Assembly (NCBI GenBank): GCA_944323445.1 | Contig: CALUSM010000013.1 | Location: 1 to 62,087 of the forward strand | Length of the DNA: 62,087 nt | Origin: an uncultured Bacteroidales bacterium | GTDB lineage: Bacteria > Bacteroidota > Bacteroidia > Bacteroidales > UBA932 | Reading direction: 5' to 3' | Shown: positions 9,032 through 17,344 of the stretch, piece after piece | Position numbering within the stretch: position 1 is the first letter of the stretch | How the letters are laid out: each line of letters opens with the position of its first letter | Translations under genes and position numbers: made by a program | The notes under the pieces: model-generated | The model's database searches: none | What the model was told of the DNA's origin: nothing | Seen by the model: only the letters and a program-made list of their open reading frames with translations

Positions 9032-10372
9032 TTAATTGAAATTACGCATATATTCTCTGAATTTACTTTCAGATACTGAAATTTCTGCAATGAAATCCTT
9101 ATAATCAACTGTATTTTGCGGAACATAGAAGAAATATGCCTTTAGTTTCGCATTGTCCTTCTCTCCGTATCCCAGCAAAGAATATGTTCCGATTGAATGT
9201 TCTTGAAGTGCCGGATAAATAAACATCCCGTATTGGGACTTCAGCCGATACATGTAGGTAATGACCTGATGGACATCATCTCTTTTTATTTCAGCTTTAT
9301 ACTTTGCATCAACGACTATACTTCCGTCCTTTCTGAAGAAATCAACATAGCGGGGGAATTTATTGAAGTCTGCCAAATATATCCGCCCTATATTTTTTCT
9401 ATTATTGGGATGCTCGAAACCTTGTTTTGTCAATATCGTTGCAAGATATTCTTCCCATAAATAGGAGACATCAAATAAAACACCATATATCTTGTCCTCA
9501 TTTTGTCCATACTTAAACCGTTCATGTCTCAGTATCCGCAAACAAAGTTTCTGAAGAGGAGTATATCTTGTAAAATAAGGATGCCTTACAATCTTCTGGT
9601 TTTTTCTTATGATCTCCTCTCTTTCTGTTCTGCTATAACTTGGTGTAGCAGACATAATCTGCGCTACATCTGCACGGGTTTCAGCACTATTTTCCAACAA
9701 TGCTCTTCCGAACTTTGATTTCCCGATATATTCTATCGTATGGCGTATCAACTCAGTCACATGATTATCGTGACCGAATTCACATGTTCGGTAAGCCACA
9801 CGGCCACCAAAGGGAATATTGTTTTTAATATGTCGGTTTATATCTATCACACCGCGTATATTCGCATCATTGTATTCATTCCGTCTATATGCTTTGTATA
9901 CACCCTGCGCCAATGCCTCATTTAAAAATCTAGGAAATAAAAACATCAACAAGTCAAAAATCGGCTCGTCACTCGTCCCATGCATCATATTGACCACATT
10001 AATATAAAAGACTTTCTGAAGCATATAATGCAGAAAATAGTCTTTTTCTGAATCTTGGGAGAAACGGGAATGTATAGAAACAGACTGCCCTCGCACGCCT
10101 ATAAAACCCACAAGGTTCCCTGTCTCCAAATTGATTTTTGTACACCTCCCCTTTTCCCAACTGGTCCGGGCAGAAAAAAGTTGCAGTTTACCTGCATCAT
10201 CCTCACAATCCCTGAAAGAATAGGGATAAATCAGTAAACTGTTGCCATTTTCCTCTATCAGTTCCGAGACATTACGGTTTGCGACATCCAAGAGAGAAAA
10301 ATACTTTTCAACATCATCCGTCGTTGAAGAATATGTTGAGTTATCCTTCAATATCAACATCGCCTCTTCCAT
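9032..10372 (-). CDS. mcrC: McrC-type nuclease subunit of a McrBC restriction system
   Basis: A 446-residue McrC-family protein, the nuclease partner of an McrB motor in type IV (modification-dependent) restriction. The N-terminal part (TGNLVGFIGVRGQSVSIHSRF) matches the McrC beta-barrel region. The PD-(D/E)XK core is visible near the C-terminus: RYVDFF, then SIVVDAKYKAE, then a downstream DDVHQVITYMY helix. The start codon lies inside the 3' end of mcrB (32-base overlap), which implies translational coupling. Base composition is far more AT-rich than the flanking genes, a sign of recent acquisition. Confidence 0.87.
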   Translation of the reverse strand: MEEAMLILKDNSTYSSTTDDVEKYFSLLDVANRNVSELIEENGNSLLIYPYSFRDCEDDAGKLQLFSARTSWEKGRCTKINLETGNLVGFIGVRGQSVSIHSRFSQDSEKDYFLHYMLQKVFYINVVNMMHGTSDEPIFDLLMFLFPRFLNEALAQGVYKAYRRNEYNDANIRGVIDINRHIKNNIPFGGRVAYRTCEFGHDNHVTELIRHTIEYIGKSKFGRALLENSAETRADVAQIMSATPSYSRTEREEIIRKNQKIVRHPYFTRYTPLQKLCLRILRHERFKYGQNEDKIYGVLFDVSYLWEEYLATILTKQGFEHPNNRKNIGRIYLADFNKFPRYVDFFRKDGSIVVDAKYKAEIKRDDVHQVITYMYRLKSQYGMFIYPALQEHSIGTYSLLGYGEKDNAKLKAYFFYVPQNTVDYKDFIAEISVSESKFREYMRNFN

Positions 10373-11924
10373 TAAAATAAACTCTCTCGAGCTTCTTTAG
10401 ATTTTCAACTGCATTCAACGTACCTCTTAAATACTCATACAGGACGCCCTTCAAATGATTCTCCCAAAGACACCTGTACGCATAGTCTTTATTTTCATGC
10501 TCTTTATCTAAATAAAGCAACAACTTACTGAAATATGCTCCGCCTATATGATATGAGGCACTCAAACCTTCTATGCCGCTATTATTCTCCTCATCCCAAA
10601 TAGCAGTATTAAGCCGTTTCATTATGTCCAATACCTCTTCTTTCATCTCAGACAAGTCATCCAGCATTTCCGTGTTCTCCAGTGCTTTTACTTCCATCCA
10701 TGCAAAACGACGGCGCATAGCAAAGTCCATACTTTCCACGCTGCGGTCTATATCATTCATTGTTCCTAAGATATAGACATTCTCAGGAACATAGAAACCT
10801 TTATAGAATGGATCAGACTCATCAGTAATCATATTCTGGTATTGGGTCTTCACAAGCCCTTTTTCACCACGATAACCAGGATCGATGCTGAAAAACAACT
10901 CTCCGAAAATTTTAGATATCTCACCTCGATTGATTTCGTCTATGATAAAAACATACAACGATTGAGAGACACTTTCATCATGTTTCCCTTTAGAATAATT
11001 TTTTAATCCAAGGTTGTCTTTCATATATTGGATAATTGCTTTTCGATAATTATCATGGCCTCCACTTGGAGTTCCTCGCAACCCTTTATAAACCTTATAC
11101 AATTGCCCTTTATTAAAAAATTTTGATTTCCCATGAATCCACGTATTCCTCTCACAATCACCATTCTCGTACGTTCTATTGACCAAACCGTCTCCGTTAA
11201 CATTAAGTTCTAATCTAAATCCTTGCTTTCCACTCAATAATCGAATTTCCAAACACCCCTGACTACTCAATAACTCAATTAATTTTAGCCAAGTAACTTC
11301 AAAATTATCTACAACATTGACATATTCACTTTGTATTGCACGTCTACAGAATGCCTTAAACACTCCATCTTTTCTTTCAAATCCTATATTCTCATTACCC
11401 TCGTTAGAAATTGGACGCAACCCTTCCACAAAATCAGTATAATCGTATGAAGGATGAAACTGAACTTGCTCGATATACTTTTCTTGCTCATCGTTTTTAA
11501 CATCTACTGCACTTTCATTTTCATAAATGCATTTTGCCAACGCCGATGAATAAGAATCGTAACCATTTTTCTGACCTCCACACCATAACATCTTATTATA
11601 AGCCTTTTCTATTTCTTTAAAAGGCACATATTTAGGCGAAATAGTTTCTCCAGTCACCAATACTTTAGATTTTGCTTTATCAACCTCTTTTACAATATAT
11701 CGAGTTTTACCTTTTGAACTTACAATTTCCATATTGGGCTTAAGAAAATTGTCTAGTTTTGTTGCAAAATTATTTTCCGAAAATGATTTATTGACTCCTA
11801 TAATATCTCTTGCAATTGCTTTTGCCAAAAAAGTTTTTCCTGTGCCCGGCGCACCTGTAAGAATTAGGTTTTTGTTGGCCCTCAACAACCGTACATATTT
11901 ATCGTATTTACCTTTGCTTTCCAT
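10341..11924 (-). CDS. mcrB: McrB-type AAA+ GTPase of a McrBC restriction system
   Basis: A 527-residue McrB-like AAA+ motor. Walker A GAPGTGKT is at residues 24-31, the McrB motif FHPSYDYTDFVEGLRP at about 156-171, Walker B FIIDEINRG at about 326-334, the McrB GTP-binding signature MNDIDRS at 389-395 and the arginine finger AMRRRF at 402-407. Unlike E. coli McrB there is no N-terminal DNA-binding domain. Two insertions sit within the motor instead: residues about 43-151, and about 200-320 between the FHPSY motif and Walker B. These may carry the target recognition. I chose the ATG at 11924 because the upstream TTG at 11957 overlaps a perfect -7 box. AT-rich; overlaps mcrC by 32 bases. Confidence 0.88.
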   Translation of the reverse strand: MESKGKYDKYVRLLRANKNLILTGAPGTGKTFLAKAIARDIIGVNKSFSENNFATKLDNFLKPNMEIVSSKGKTRYIVKEVDKAKSKVLVTGETISPKYVPFKEIEKAYNKMLWCGGQKNGYDSYSSALAKCIYENESAVDVKNDEQEKYIEQVQFHPSYDYTDFVEGLRPISNEGNENIGFERKDGVFKAFCRRAIQSEYVNVVDNFEVTWLKLIELLSSQGCLEIRLLSGKQGFRLELNVNGDGLVNRTYENGDCERNTWIHGKSKFFNKGQLYKVYKGLRGTPSGGHDNYRKAIIQYMKDNLGLKNYSKGKHDESVSQSLYVFIIDEINRGEISKIFGELFFSIDPGYRGEKGLVKTQYQNMITDESDPFYKGFYVPENVYILGTMNDIDRSVESMDFAMRRRFAWMEVKALENTEMLDDLSEMKEEVLDIMKRLNTAIWDEENNSGIEGLSASYHIGGAYFSKLLLYLDKEHENKDYAYRCLWENHLKGVLYEYLRGTLNAVENLKKLERVYFNGRGDVDIEG

Positions 11925-11954
11925 AATTTCATCGCTTATACAAGAATAACCTTT

Positions 11955-11962
11955 CAAAGATA
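11955..11962 (-). promoter_or_regulatory. -7 promoter box of mcrBC
   Basis: TATCTTTG on the minus strand ends 30 bases before the ATG at 11924. It overlaps the possible TTG start at 11957 and so rules that start out. Confidence 0.6.
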
Positions 11963-12022
11963 GCGAAATATTTGTGTTTCATCAATGTTATAGATACATT
12001 TCCTACATCTGAGAATTTTCCT

Positions 12023-12030
12023 TATTTTTG
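12023..12030 (+). promoter_or_regulatory. -7 promoter box of the Schlafen-like gene
   Basis: TATTTTTG is a perfect -7 box 32 bases before the ATG at 12063. Together with the mcrBC box (11955-11962) it makes a compact divergent promoter region. Confidence 0.55.
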
Positions 12031-12062
12031 TAGAAATACCATTGGCTCCCATCACAGGTTTC

Positions 12063-13583
12063 ATGCAGATACACGACAACATATTAATCGCAGAATGTTC
12101 CTTCTACGACTTCAAGGAAAATCTTGAGCGCAAGAAAGTTAAATCATGGCTTAAATCTATATCAGCCTTTGCCAATACGGACGGCGGCAGTCTGTTTTAC
12201 GGTGTAAACAATAATGGAGAGATTGTAGGTCTGGAGAATCCTCAGTCTGATGCTGAATTTATCAGCGAAACAATTAAAACACGGCTTGATCCTGTTCCGG
12301 AAATACAACTGACTCCGATAGAACATGGAGGACGTTCGCTGATTGAAGTAAAAGTCAAAGCCGGAATACTCACTCCCTATTACTACTTTCAAGACGGTAC
12401 CCGGACGGCCTTCATAAGAATCGGAAACGAAAGCGTGGAATGCAACTCCCAACAACTTCTGTCGCTGGTTCTGAAAGGCTCACACATGACTTGGGACTCG
12501 TTGCCGGCACAAGTAGATTCAAGCAAGCACTCTTTCATCATGCTCTCAAATGTATTCCAGGAACAGACCCGTCAGGATTGGGATGACAAGTATCTTGTAT
12601 CATTCGGACTAATCACGCCGGAAGGGAAATTGACCAACGCTGGAATGTTGTTTGAAGATAACTGCACCGTATTTCAGTCCCGCCTATTCTGCACCCGATG
12701 GACAGGACTTTACAAGGACAACGCAATCAGTTCAATTGAGCATAGGGCCAACCTTATACTCCTCCTTAAATACGGATTGGACTTCATCAAGAACTATACC
12801 ATGAACGGATGGGTGAAGATGCCGGACTACCGCCTCAATCTTCCGGACTACTCAGACCGCGCAATATTCGAGGGATTGGTCAACCACCTCATACACCGCG
12901 ATTATACGGTAATAGGAGGTGAAATACATCTTGACATATACGATGACCGCATAGAATTCTCCTCGCCAGGAGCGATGCCGGACGGAACACAGATTCAGGA
13001 CAGAGACATCTACAGTATACCTTCTATTCGCCGCAACCCTGTTATCGCCGATGTGTTCACACAGCTTGACTACATGGAACAACGTGGCTCCGGTCTACGC
13101 AAAATGCGGGAACTTACAGAAAAACTGCCAAATTTCACAATTGGGAAAGAGCCGCATTACAAAACAGCAGGAGGTTCTTTTTTCACCACATTTTATAACT
13201 TGAACTGGGGAGAACAAGGCCGGATACCTGTAGAAGATGTAGCTCAAAGGATAAATCAGAATGCGGAAAAGTTCGGTGTAAACACGGAAAAGTTCGGTGT
13301 AAACACGGAAAAGTTCGGTGCAAACACGGAAAAGTTCGGTGTAAACACGGAAAAGTTCGGTGTAAGTGCTGAAAAGCATTATGGGAAAATCAGCCGGACA
13401 GGACAAAGAATCATTGATATAGTCATTTCCGACCCTTCGGTCACTGCCGAATCAATGTCTGACAAGATAGGCATTTCCAAACGCGCTATAGAAAAGAACA
13501 TCAAAGTACTACGAGACAGAGGGATCCTCATTCATGAAGGTTCGGACAAATCCGGTTATTGGCGTATTATCTCAAATCCGTAA
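12063..13583 (+). CDS. Schlafen-like (AlbA_2) ATP-binding regulator with winged helix
   Basis: A 506-residue protein in three parts. An AlbA_2/Schlafen-like domain (about 10-125) starts FKENLERKKVKSWLKSISAFANTDGG and includes LFYGV and RIGNES. A HATPase_c_4-type region (about 265-375) contains HLIHRDY, IEFSSPG and RGSGLRKM. A winged helix lies at the C-terminus (about 445-505). Between the last two is a run of five EKFGVNT-type heptads encoded by a 21-bp DNA tandem repeat. By family knowledge it is a nucleic-acid-binding regulator, often found near defence genes. The ATG at 12063 is preferred over an in-frame TTG at 12042 because of distance from the -7 box. Divergent from mcrBC. Confidence 0.78.
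   Translation: MQIHDNILIAECSFYDFKENLERKKVKSWLKSISAFANTDGGSLFYGVNNNGEIVGLENPQSDAEFISETIKTRLDPVPEIQLTPIEHGGRSLIEVKVKAGILTPYYYFQDGTRTAFIRIGNESVECNSQQLLSLVLKGSHMTWDSLPAQVDSSKHSFIMLSNVFQEQTRQDWDDKYLVSFGLITPEGKLTNAGMLFEDNCTVFQSRLFCTRWTGLYKDNAISSIEHRANLILLLKYGLDFIKNYTMNGWVKMPDYRLNLPDYSDRAIFEGLVNHLIHRDYTVIGGEIHLDIYDDRIEFSSPGAMPDGTQIQDRDIYSIPSIRRNPVIADVFTQLDYMEQRGSGLRKMRELTEKLPNFTIGKEPHYKTAGGSFFTTFYNLNWGEQGRIPVEDVAQRINQNAEKFGVNTEKFGVNTEKFGANTEKFGVNTEKFGVSAEKHYGKISRTGQRIIDIVISDPSVTAESMSDKIGISKRAIEKNIKVLRDRGILIHEGSDKSGYWRIISNP
13266..13370 (+). repeat. Five-copy 21-bp in-frame tandem repeat
   Basis: Five consecutive 21-bp units start at 13266, 13287, 13308, 13329 and 13350. Units 1, 2 and 4 appear identical, unit 3 has one T-to-C change, and unit 5 diverges at its 3' end. 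Each encodes a heptapeptide of the form EKFG(V/A)(N/S)(T/A). Because 21 is a multiple of 3, copy-number changes would alter linker length without a frameshift. Confidence 0.95.
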
Positions 13584-13790
13584 ATGTTTTCTCAAAATTT
13601 TACGGCAGGCATAGGAGCGGCCTTAAAATGTAATCATCTCTAGGTCATTAAGTTATGATTAGAGCATGTGCTTTCAGGAGGGGCTAAAAGGGCAGAAAAG
13701 CACTCGTTATATTTGCAAAGACCTGTTTATCAGAGCATTGCAAAACCAGACCGCTACAGTACTTACCGTAGCCAGGCTATCACACACCTC
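13584..13790 (+). other. Intergenic stretch with an orphan -7-like box
   Basis: No gene is supported in these 207 bases between two convergent genes. A perfect TATATTTG box points rightward at 13708-13715, but the only ORF after it is an out-of-frame shadow of the RhuM-Doc gene. A short inverted repeat (GCTAC 13753-13757 with GTAGC 13768-13772) follows. It may be a relic of a lost gene or an antisense promoter to the RhuM-Doc gene. Confidence 0.35.
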
Positions 13791-14762
13791 TTAGTTGTTC
13801 TTGTTTATCAGGTTTACGACGACCTTCACCATCATGTCCTTCTCTTCCGTGCGGCTTTCGGCTATCATGAGCGTGAGGGCCACCAGAGTGTTGTCGGCTA
13901 TGCGCTTCGTGCCGTCCGGGTTGTAGAGGATACCGTTACCGGCCATGAACCATAGAAAAAGAGTTGCGGCAATGCGTTTGTTGCCGTCAGTGAACGAGTG
14001 GTTCTTCGTGACCAGGTAGAGCAGCATGGCGGCCTTTTCCTCGACTGAGGGATAGAGATCCTGTCCGTCAAATGTCTGGTAGATCTGGCCTATGGAACTT
14101 TTGAACGAATCATCCTTCTCATTGGCAAACCACTTGCTTCCACCGAACTTCTCCTTCAATTCACGGATGACATTCATGGCTCCTTCGTAGGTCGCGTGGA
14201 ATTTTTCTTCGTTCGTGGTCTGCTCTACGGACAACTGCTGATAATCGTACCTGTCCAGCGTGTCCAGTGCGTATGTGTAGTCAGTGACAACCGCCACCAG
14301 GTTAAGCGCATCTTCGGAAGTCAATGCCTCCTGCGCCTTGACTGTCCGGCCCAGAACTGCCACCAGCTGTTTCAATTCTGAATACCGCTGCTCGGTCAGG
14401 GCTTTGTTGACGGCATAGCCTTTTACCAGATAGTCTTTCAGCACTTTGTTGGCCCAAATGCGGAACTGAGTACCACGCTGGCTTTTCACACGATATCCTA
14501 CAGAGATGATGACATCCAAGGAATAAAAAGCAACTGGCTGTTTTACTCCATCAACACGCAAAAAATGCGTGTTGTTTTCTCTTTCCAATTCATTCTCCGC
14601 AAACACATTATTTATATGCTTTCTTATTGTCTTTTCATCCCTGTCAAATAAAGTTGACATTTGATTTGCGGAGAGCCACACTGTATCCTGTTCCAATTTA
14701 ACATCTATAGCAGTCTGTCCATCAGCTGTCCTGTAAATCACAATCTTATCATTCAATTCCAT
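13791..14762 (-). CDS. RhuM-Doc (Fic superfamily) fusion protein
   Basis: A 323-residue protein. Residues 1-115 match the RhuM/virulence-protein domain: WLSANQMSTLFDRDEKTIRKHI, then HFLRVDGVKQPVAFYSLDVIISVGYRVKS, RGTQFRIWANKVLKDYLVKGY. The C-terminal part (about 190-323) is a Doc-like Fic domain with the motif HSFTDGNKR at 255-263. By family knowledge Doc-type sites modify translation components, here without an adjacent Phd antitoxin. The RhuM half, with a helix-turn-helix look, may be the regulator or a built-in control element. It sits at the right end of the AT-rich island, 32 bases before the uvrA2 stop. Confidence 0.8.
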   Translation of the reverse strand: MELNDKIVIYRTADGQTAIDVKLEQDTVWLSANQMSTLFDRDEKTIRKHINNVFAENELERENNTHFLRVDGVKQPVAFYSLDVIISVGYRVKSQRGTQFRIWANKVLKDYLVKGYAVNKALTEQRYSELKQLVAVLGRTVKAQEALTSEDALNLVAVVTDYTYALDTLDRYDYQQLSVEQTTNEEKFHATYEGAMNVIRELKEKFGGSKWFANEKDDSFKSSIGQIYQTFDGQDLYPSVEEKAAMLLYLVTKNHSFTDGNKRIAATLFLWFMAGNGILYNPDGTKRIADNTLVALTLMIAESRTEEKDMMVKVVVNLINKNN

Positions 14763-14794
14763 ACCTCAGCACTTTAAACAGATTATACAAATTA

Positions 14795-17290
14795 TCAGAT
14801 AAACCGCCCGGTGACGCTGGAAGGGCAGCGGCGGATGTCGTCAGGAGTGCCGGCTGCCACGATGCGGCCGCCTTCCTCGCCGCCGCCGGGACCCATGTCG
14901 ATGACGTAGTCGGCCGAGCGGATGACATCGATGTCGTGCTCTATGACGATGACGGTGGCTCCGTGGTCTATCAGGCTCTGGAAGACCTGCAGCAGGGTCT
15001 GTACGTCAGCGGGATGCAGACCGATGGTCGGCTCGTCGAACACGAAGACCGAATCATCCTGGCCGCGTCCCATCTCGCTGGCCAGCTTGAGACGCTGGGC
15101 CTCGCCGCCCGACAGTCCGGGAGTCTGCTCGCCGAGAGTCAGATAGCCCAAGCCAAGGTCCTGAAGCACCTGAAGCCGCTGACGCACAGTCCTGAGATCC
15201 CCGCACGCCACGAGAGCATCGCTGACATCCATCGCCATCAATTCGGGAAGAGAGTGATAGGTTCCCTCGAAATTCTCCCGGCGGATACGGTAAGCCGCCT
15301 TGGAATAGCGGGAGCCGCGGCAGTCCGGGCAGGGTATGTCCACGTCGGGCAGGAACTGTACGTCGAGGCTGATTACACCAGTACCGTCACAGGTAGGACA
15401 GCGCAGACGGCCGGTATTGTAGGAGAAATCCCCGTCCTTCCAGCCGGCGGCCTTGGCATCGGGCGTGCGGGCGTAGACCTTGCGCAGCTCGTCGTGAACG
15501 TTGGCGTATGTTGCTACGGTAGAGCGGATATTGATGCCTATGGGCGTAGCGTCTATCAGTTTGGCATGCCGGATGCCGTCGGCCTGTACGGACAGCACGT
15601 GGTCCGGCAGCTTCCCGCCCGAAACCATCGCCTGCAGAGCCGGCACCAGACTCTCCAGTATCAGAGTCGTCTTGCCCGAGCCCGACACTCCAGTCACCAC
15701 GGTCAACCGCCCCTTCGGGATATCCACCTCCAGCGGCTTCACCGTATGTATCGCAGCCGTCGAGATGTGGATACGCCCGTAGTCGAACATCGCTGACTCA
15801 GCCGCCCGCTTCCGGACACTCACTCCTGCCAGCCCGGTCAGAAACGGACCTATCTTCGAGTCCGGACACCGCCCGATATCCTCCAGCGTCCCCTGCGCGA
15901 TCACCTGTCCGCCCGAAGAACCGGCCCCGGGCCCCATCTCGATCATCCAGTCCGACTCCTTGAGTATCTGCACGTCGTGGTCCACGAGTACTATCGAGTT
16001 GCCGTCGGCTATCAGGTCCTTCATCACTCCGGCCAGCCCGACGATATTGGCCGGATGCAGCCCGATCGACGGCTCGTCCAGCACATAGAGCACCCCGGTG
16101 GTACGGTTGCGCACCGCCCTGGCAAGCTGCATCCTCTGCCGCTCCCCGGTCGAAAGCGTGGACGAAGCGCGGTCCAGGCTCAGATACCCCACCCCCAGAT
16201 CCAGCAGCCGCACCGAAGCATCCAGGAACGACTCACAGATCCTCTCGGCCATCGGACGCATCTCCTCCGGCAGGGAAGCCGGCACCCCGCGCACCCATTC
16301 CACCAGTTCCCGCAGACTCATCCGGCACGCCTCGTCTATGGAAATGCCCCTGACCCTAGGAGCGCGGGCAGCCTCGGAGAAACGCGAGCCCCCGCAGTCA
16401 GGACACGGCCCGGTCTTCAGGAACCGCTCCACCCGCTTCATCCCCTTCTCGTCCTTGACCTTCGCAAGGGCGTTCTGCACGGTATAGACGGCATTGTAGT
16501 AGGTAAAATCCAATTCCCCGGCCTGATTGGTATTCTTCGAATGGTAGAATATGTGCTTCTTCTCGGCCGGTCCGTGAAAGACAATATCCCGCTCCTTCGG
16601 GGTCAACTGGTTGAAAGGCACGTCCGTGCGCACTCCCATCGCCCGGCAGACATCGGTCATCAGGGACCACATCAGGGTATTCCACGGCAGCACCGCGCCC
16701 TGGTCGATACTCAGGGTCTCGTCCGGCACCAGGGTGGACTCATCCACGGTGCGGACAGTTCCGGTGCCGTCGCAAGCAGGGCAGGCGCCGCTGCTGTTGA
16801 AGGACAATTCCTCTGCGGACGGAGCGTAGAAATGCGCCCCGCACTCCGGGCAGACCAGTTCCAGACCCGCCGCCACATTGAGCGACGGCGCCACATAATG
16901 CCCGTTCGGGCAGCGGTGGGAGGCCAGGCGTGAATAGATCAGGCGCAGCATGTTGAGCAGCTCCGTCCCGGTGCCGAAGGTGCTGCGGATACCCGGCACC
17001 GCCGGCCTCTGGTGCATGGCCAGGGCCGCTGGCACGTAGAGCACCTCGTCCACGCTCGCCCGCGCCGCCTGAGTCATTCTCCGGCGGGTATATGTCGACA
17101 GCGACTCGAGATAGCGCCGCGACCCCTCCGCATACAGCACCCCGAGGGCCAGCGAGCTCTTGCCCGAGCCCGACACCCCCGCTATCCCCACGACCTTCCC
17201 CAGCGGCACGTCCACATCGATATTTTTCAGATTGTGCACCCTCGCCCCGCGCACCTCTATCCTGTCCGGTCTGTCAATATTTTCCTTCAT
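14795..17290 (-). CDS. UvrA2-type ABC ATPase lacking the UvrB-binding domain
   Basis: An 831-residue UvrA-like protein with two ABC ATPase modules: Walker [14 protein letters not shown] near the N-terminus and GVSGSGKTTLILE near residue 535. Signature motifs STGERQRMQLARA and LSGGEAQRLKLASE and several CxxC zinc motifs are present. Compared with the canonical UvrA in this window (951 residues), the stretch between IYSRLASHRCP and LSFNSSGACPAC is only about 45 residues, so the UvrB-binding domain is missing. This is the UvrA2 class, linked elsewhere to drug or damage tolerance. Start: ATG at 17290 is chosen over TTG at 17296. Divergent from the GH92 gene. Confidence 0.88.
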   Translation of the reverse strand: MKENIDRPDRIEVRGARVHNLKNIDVDVPLGKVVGIAGVSGSGKSSLALGVLYAEGSRRYLESLSTYTRRRMTQAARASVDEVLYVPAALAMHQRPAVPGIRSTFGTGTELLNMLRLIYSRLASHRCPNGHYVAPSLNVAAGLELVCPECGAHFYAPSAEELSFNSSGACPACDGTGTVRTVDESTLVPDETLSIDQGAVLPWNTLMWSLMTDVCRAMGVRTDVPFNQLTPKERDIVFHGPAEKKHIFYHSKNTNQAGELDFTYYNAVYTVQNALAKVKDEKGMKRVERFLKTGPCPDCGGSRFSEAARAPRVRGISIDEACRMSLRELVEWVRGVPASLPEEMRPMAERICESFLDASVRLLDLGVGYLSLDRASSTLSTGERQRMQLARAVRNRTTGVLYVLDEPSIGLHPANIVGLAGVMKDLIADGNSIVLVDHDVQILKESDWMIEMGPGAGSSGGQVIAQGTLEDIGRCPDSKIGPFLTGLAGVSVRKRAAESAMFDYGRIHISTAAIHTVKPLEVDIPKGRLTVVTGVSGSGKTTLILESLVPALQAMVSGGKLPDHVLSVQADGIRHAKLIDATPIGINIRSTVATYANVHDELRKVYARTPDAKAAGWKDGDFSYNTGRLRCPTCDGTGVISLDVQFLPDVDIPCPDCRGSRYSKAAYRIRRENFEGTYHSLPELMAMDVSDALVACGDLRTVRQRLQVLQDLGLGYLTLGEQTPGLSGGEAQRLKLASEMGRGQDDSVFVFDEPTIGLHPADVQTLLQVFQSLIDHGATVIVIEHDIDVIRSADYVIDMGPGGGEEGGRIVAAGTPDDIRRCPSSVTGRFI

Positions 17291-17311
17291 TGTCAATTTG
17301 AATTTATCCTA

Positions 17312-17319
17312 CAAATTTA
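17312..17319 (-). promoter_or_regulatory. -7 promoter box of uvrA2
   Basis: TAAATTTG on the minus strand, 21 bases before the ATG at 17290; a perfect match to TAnnTTTG. Confidence 0.55.
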
Positions 17320-17332
17320 TCAACTTTTTCCA

Positions 17333-17340
17333 TAAATTCG
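17333..17340 (+). promoter_or_regulatory. Imperfect -7 box abutting the GH92 start codon
   Basis: TAAATTCG differs from TAnnTTTG at one base and ends only 4 bases before the ATG at 17345. If used, the GH92 mRNA would have essentially no leader. Confidence 0.35.
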
Positions 17341-17344
17341 CGGT

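Noticed and set aside
13266-13370. CRISPR array
   Set aside because: The 21-bp units are directly adjacent without spacers and are in frame within a coding gene.
13668-13955. Rightward ORF of 95 codons after the box at 13708-13715
   Set aside because: Most of it is the antisense of the RhuM-Doc gene, it begins before the -7 box, and its protein shows no recognisable feature.
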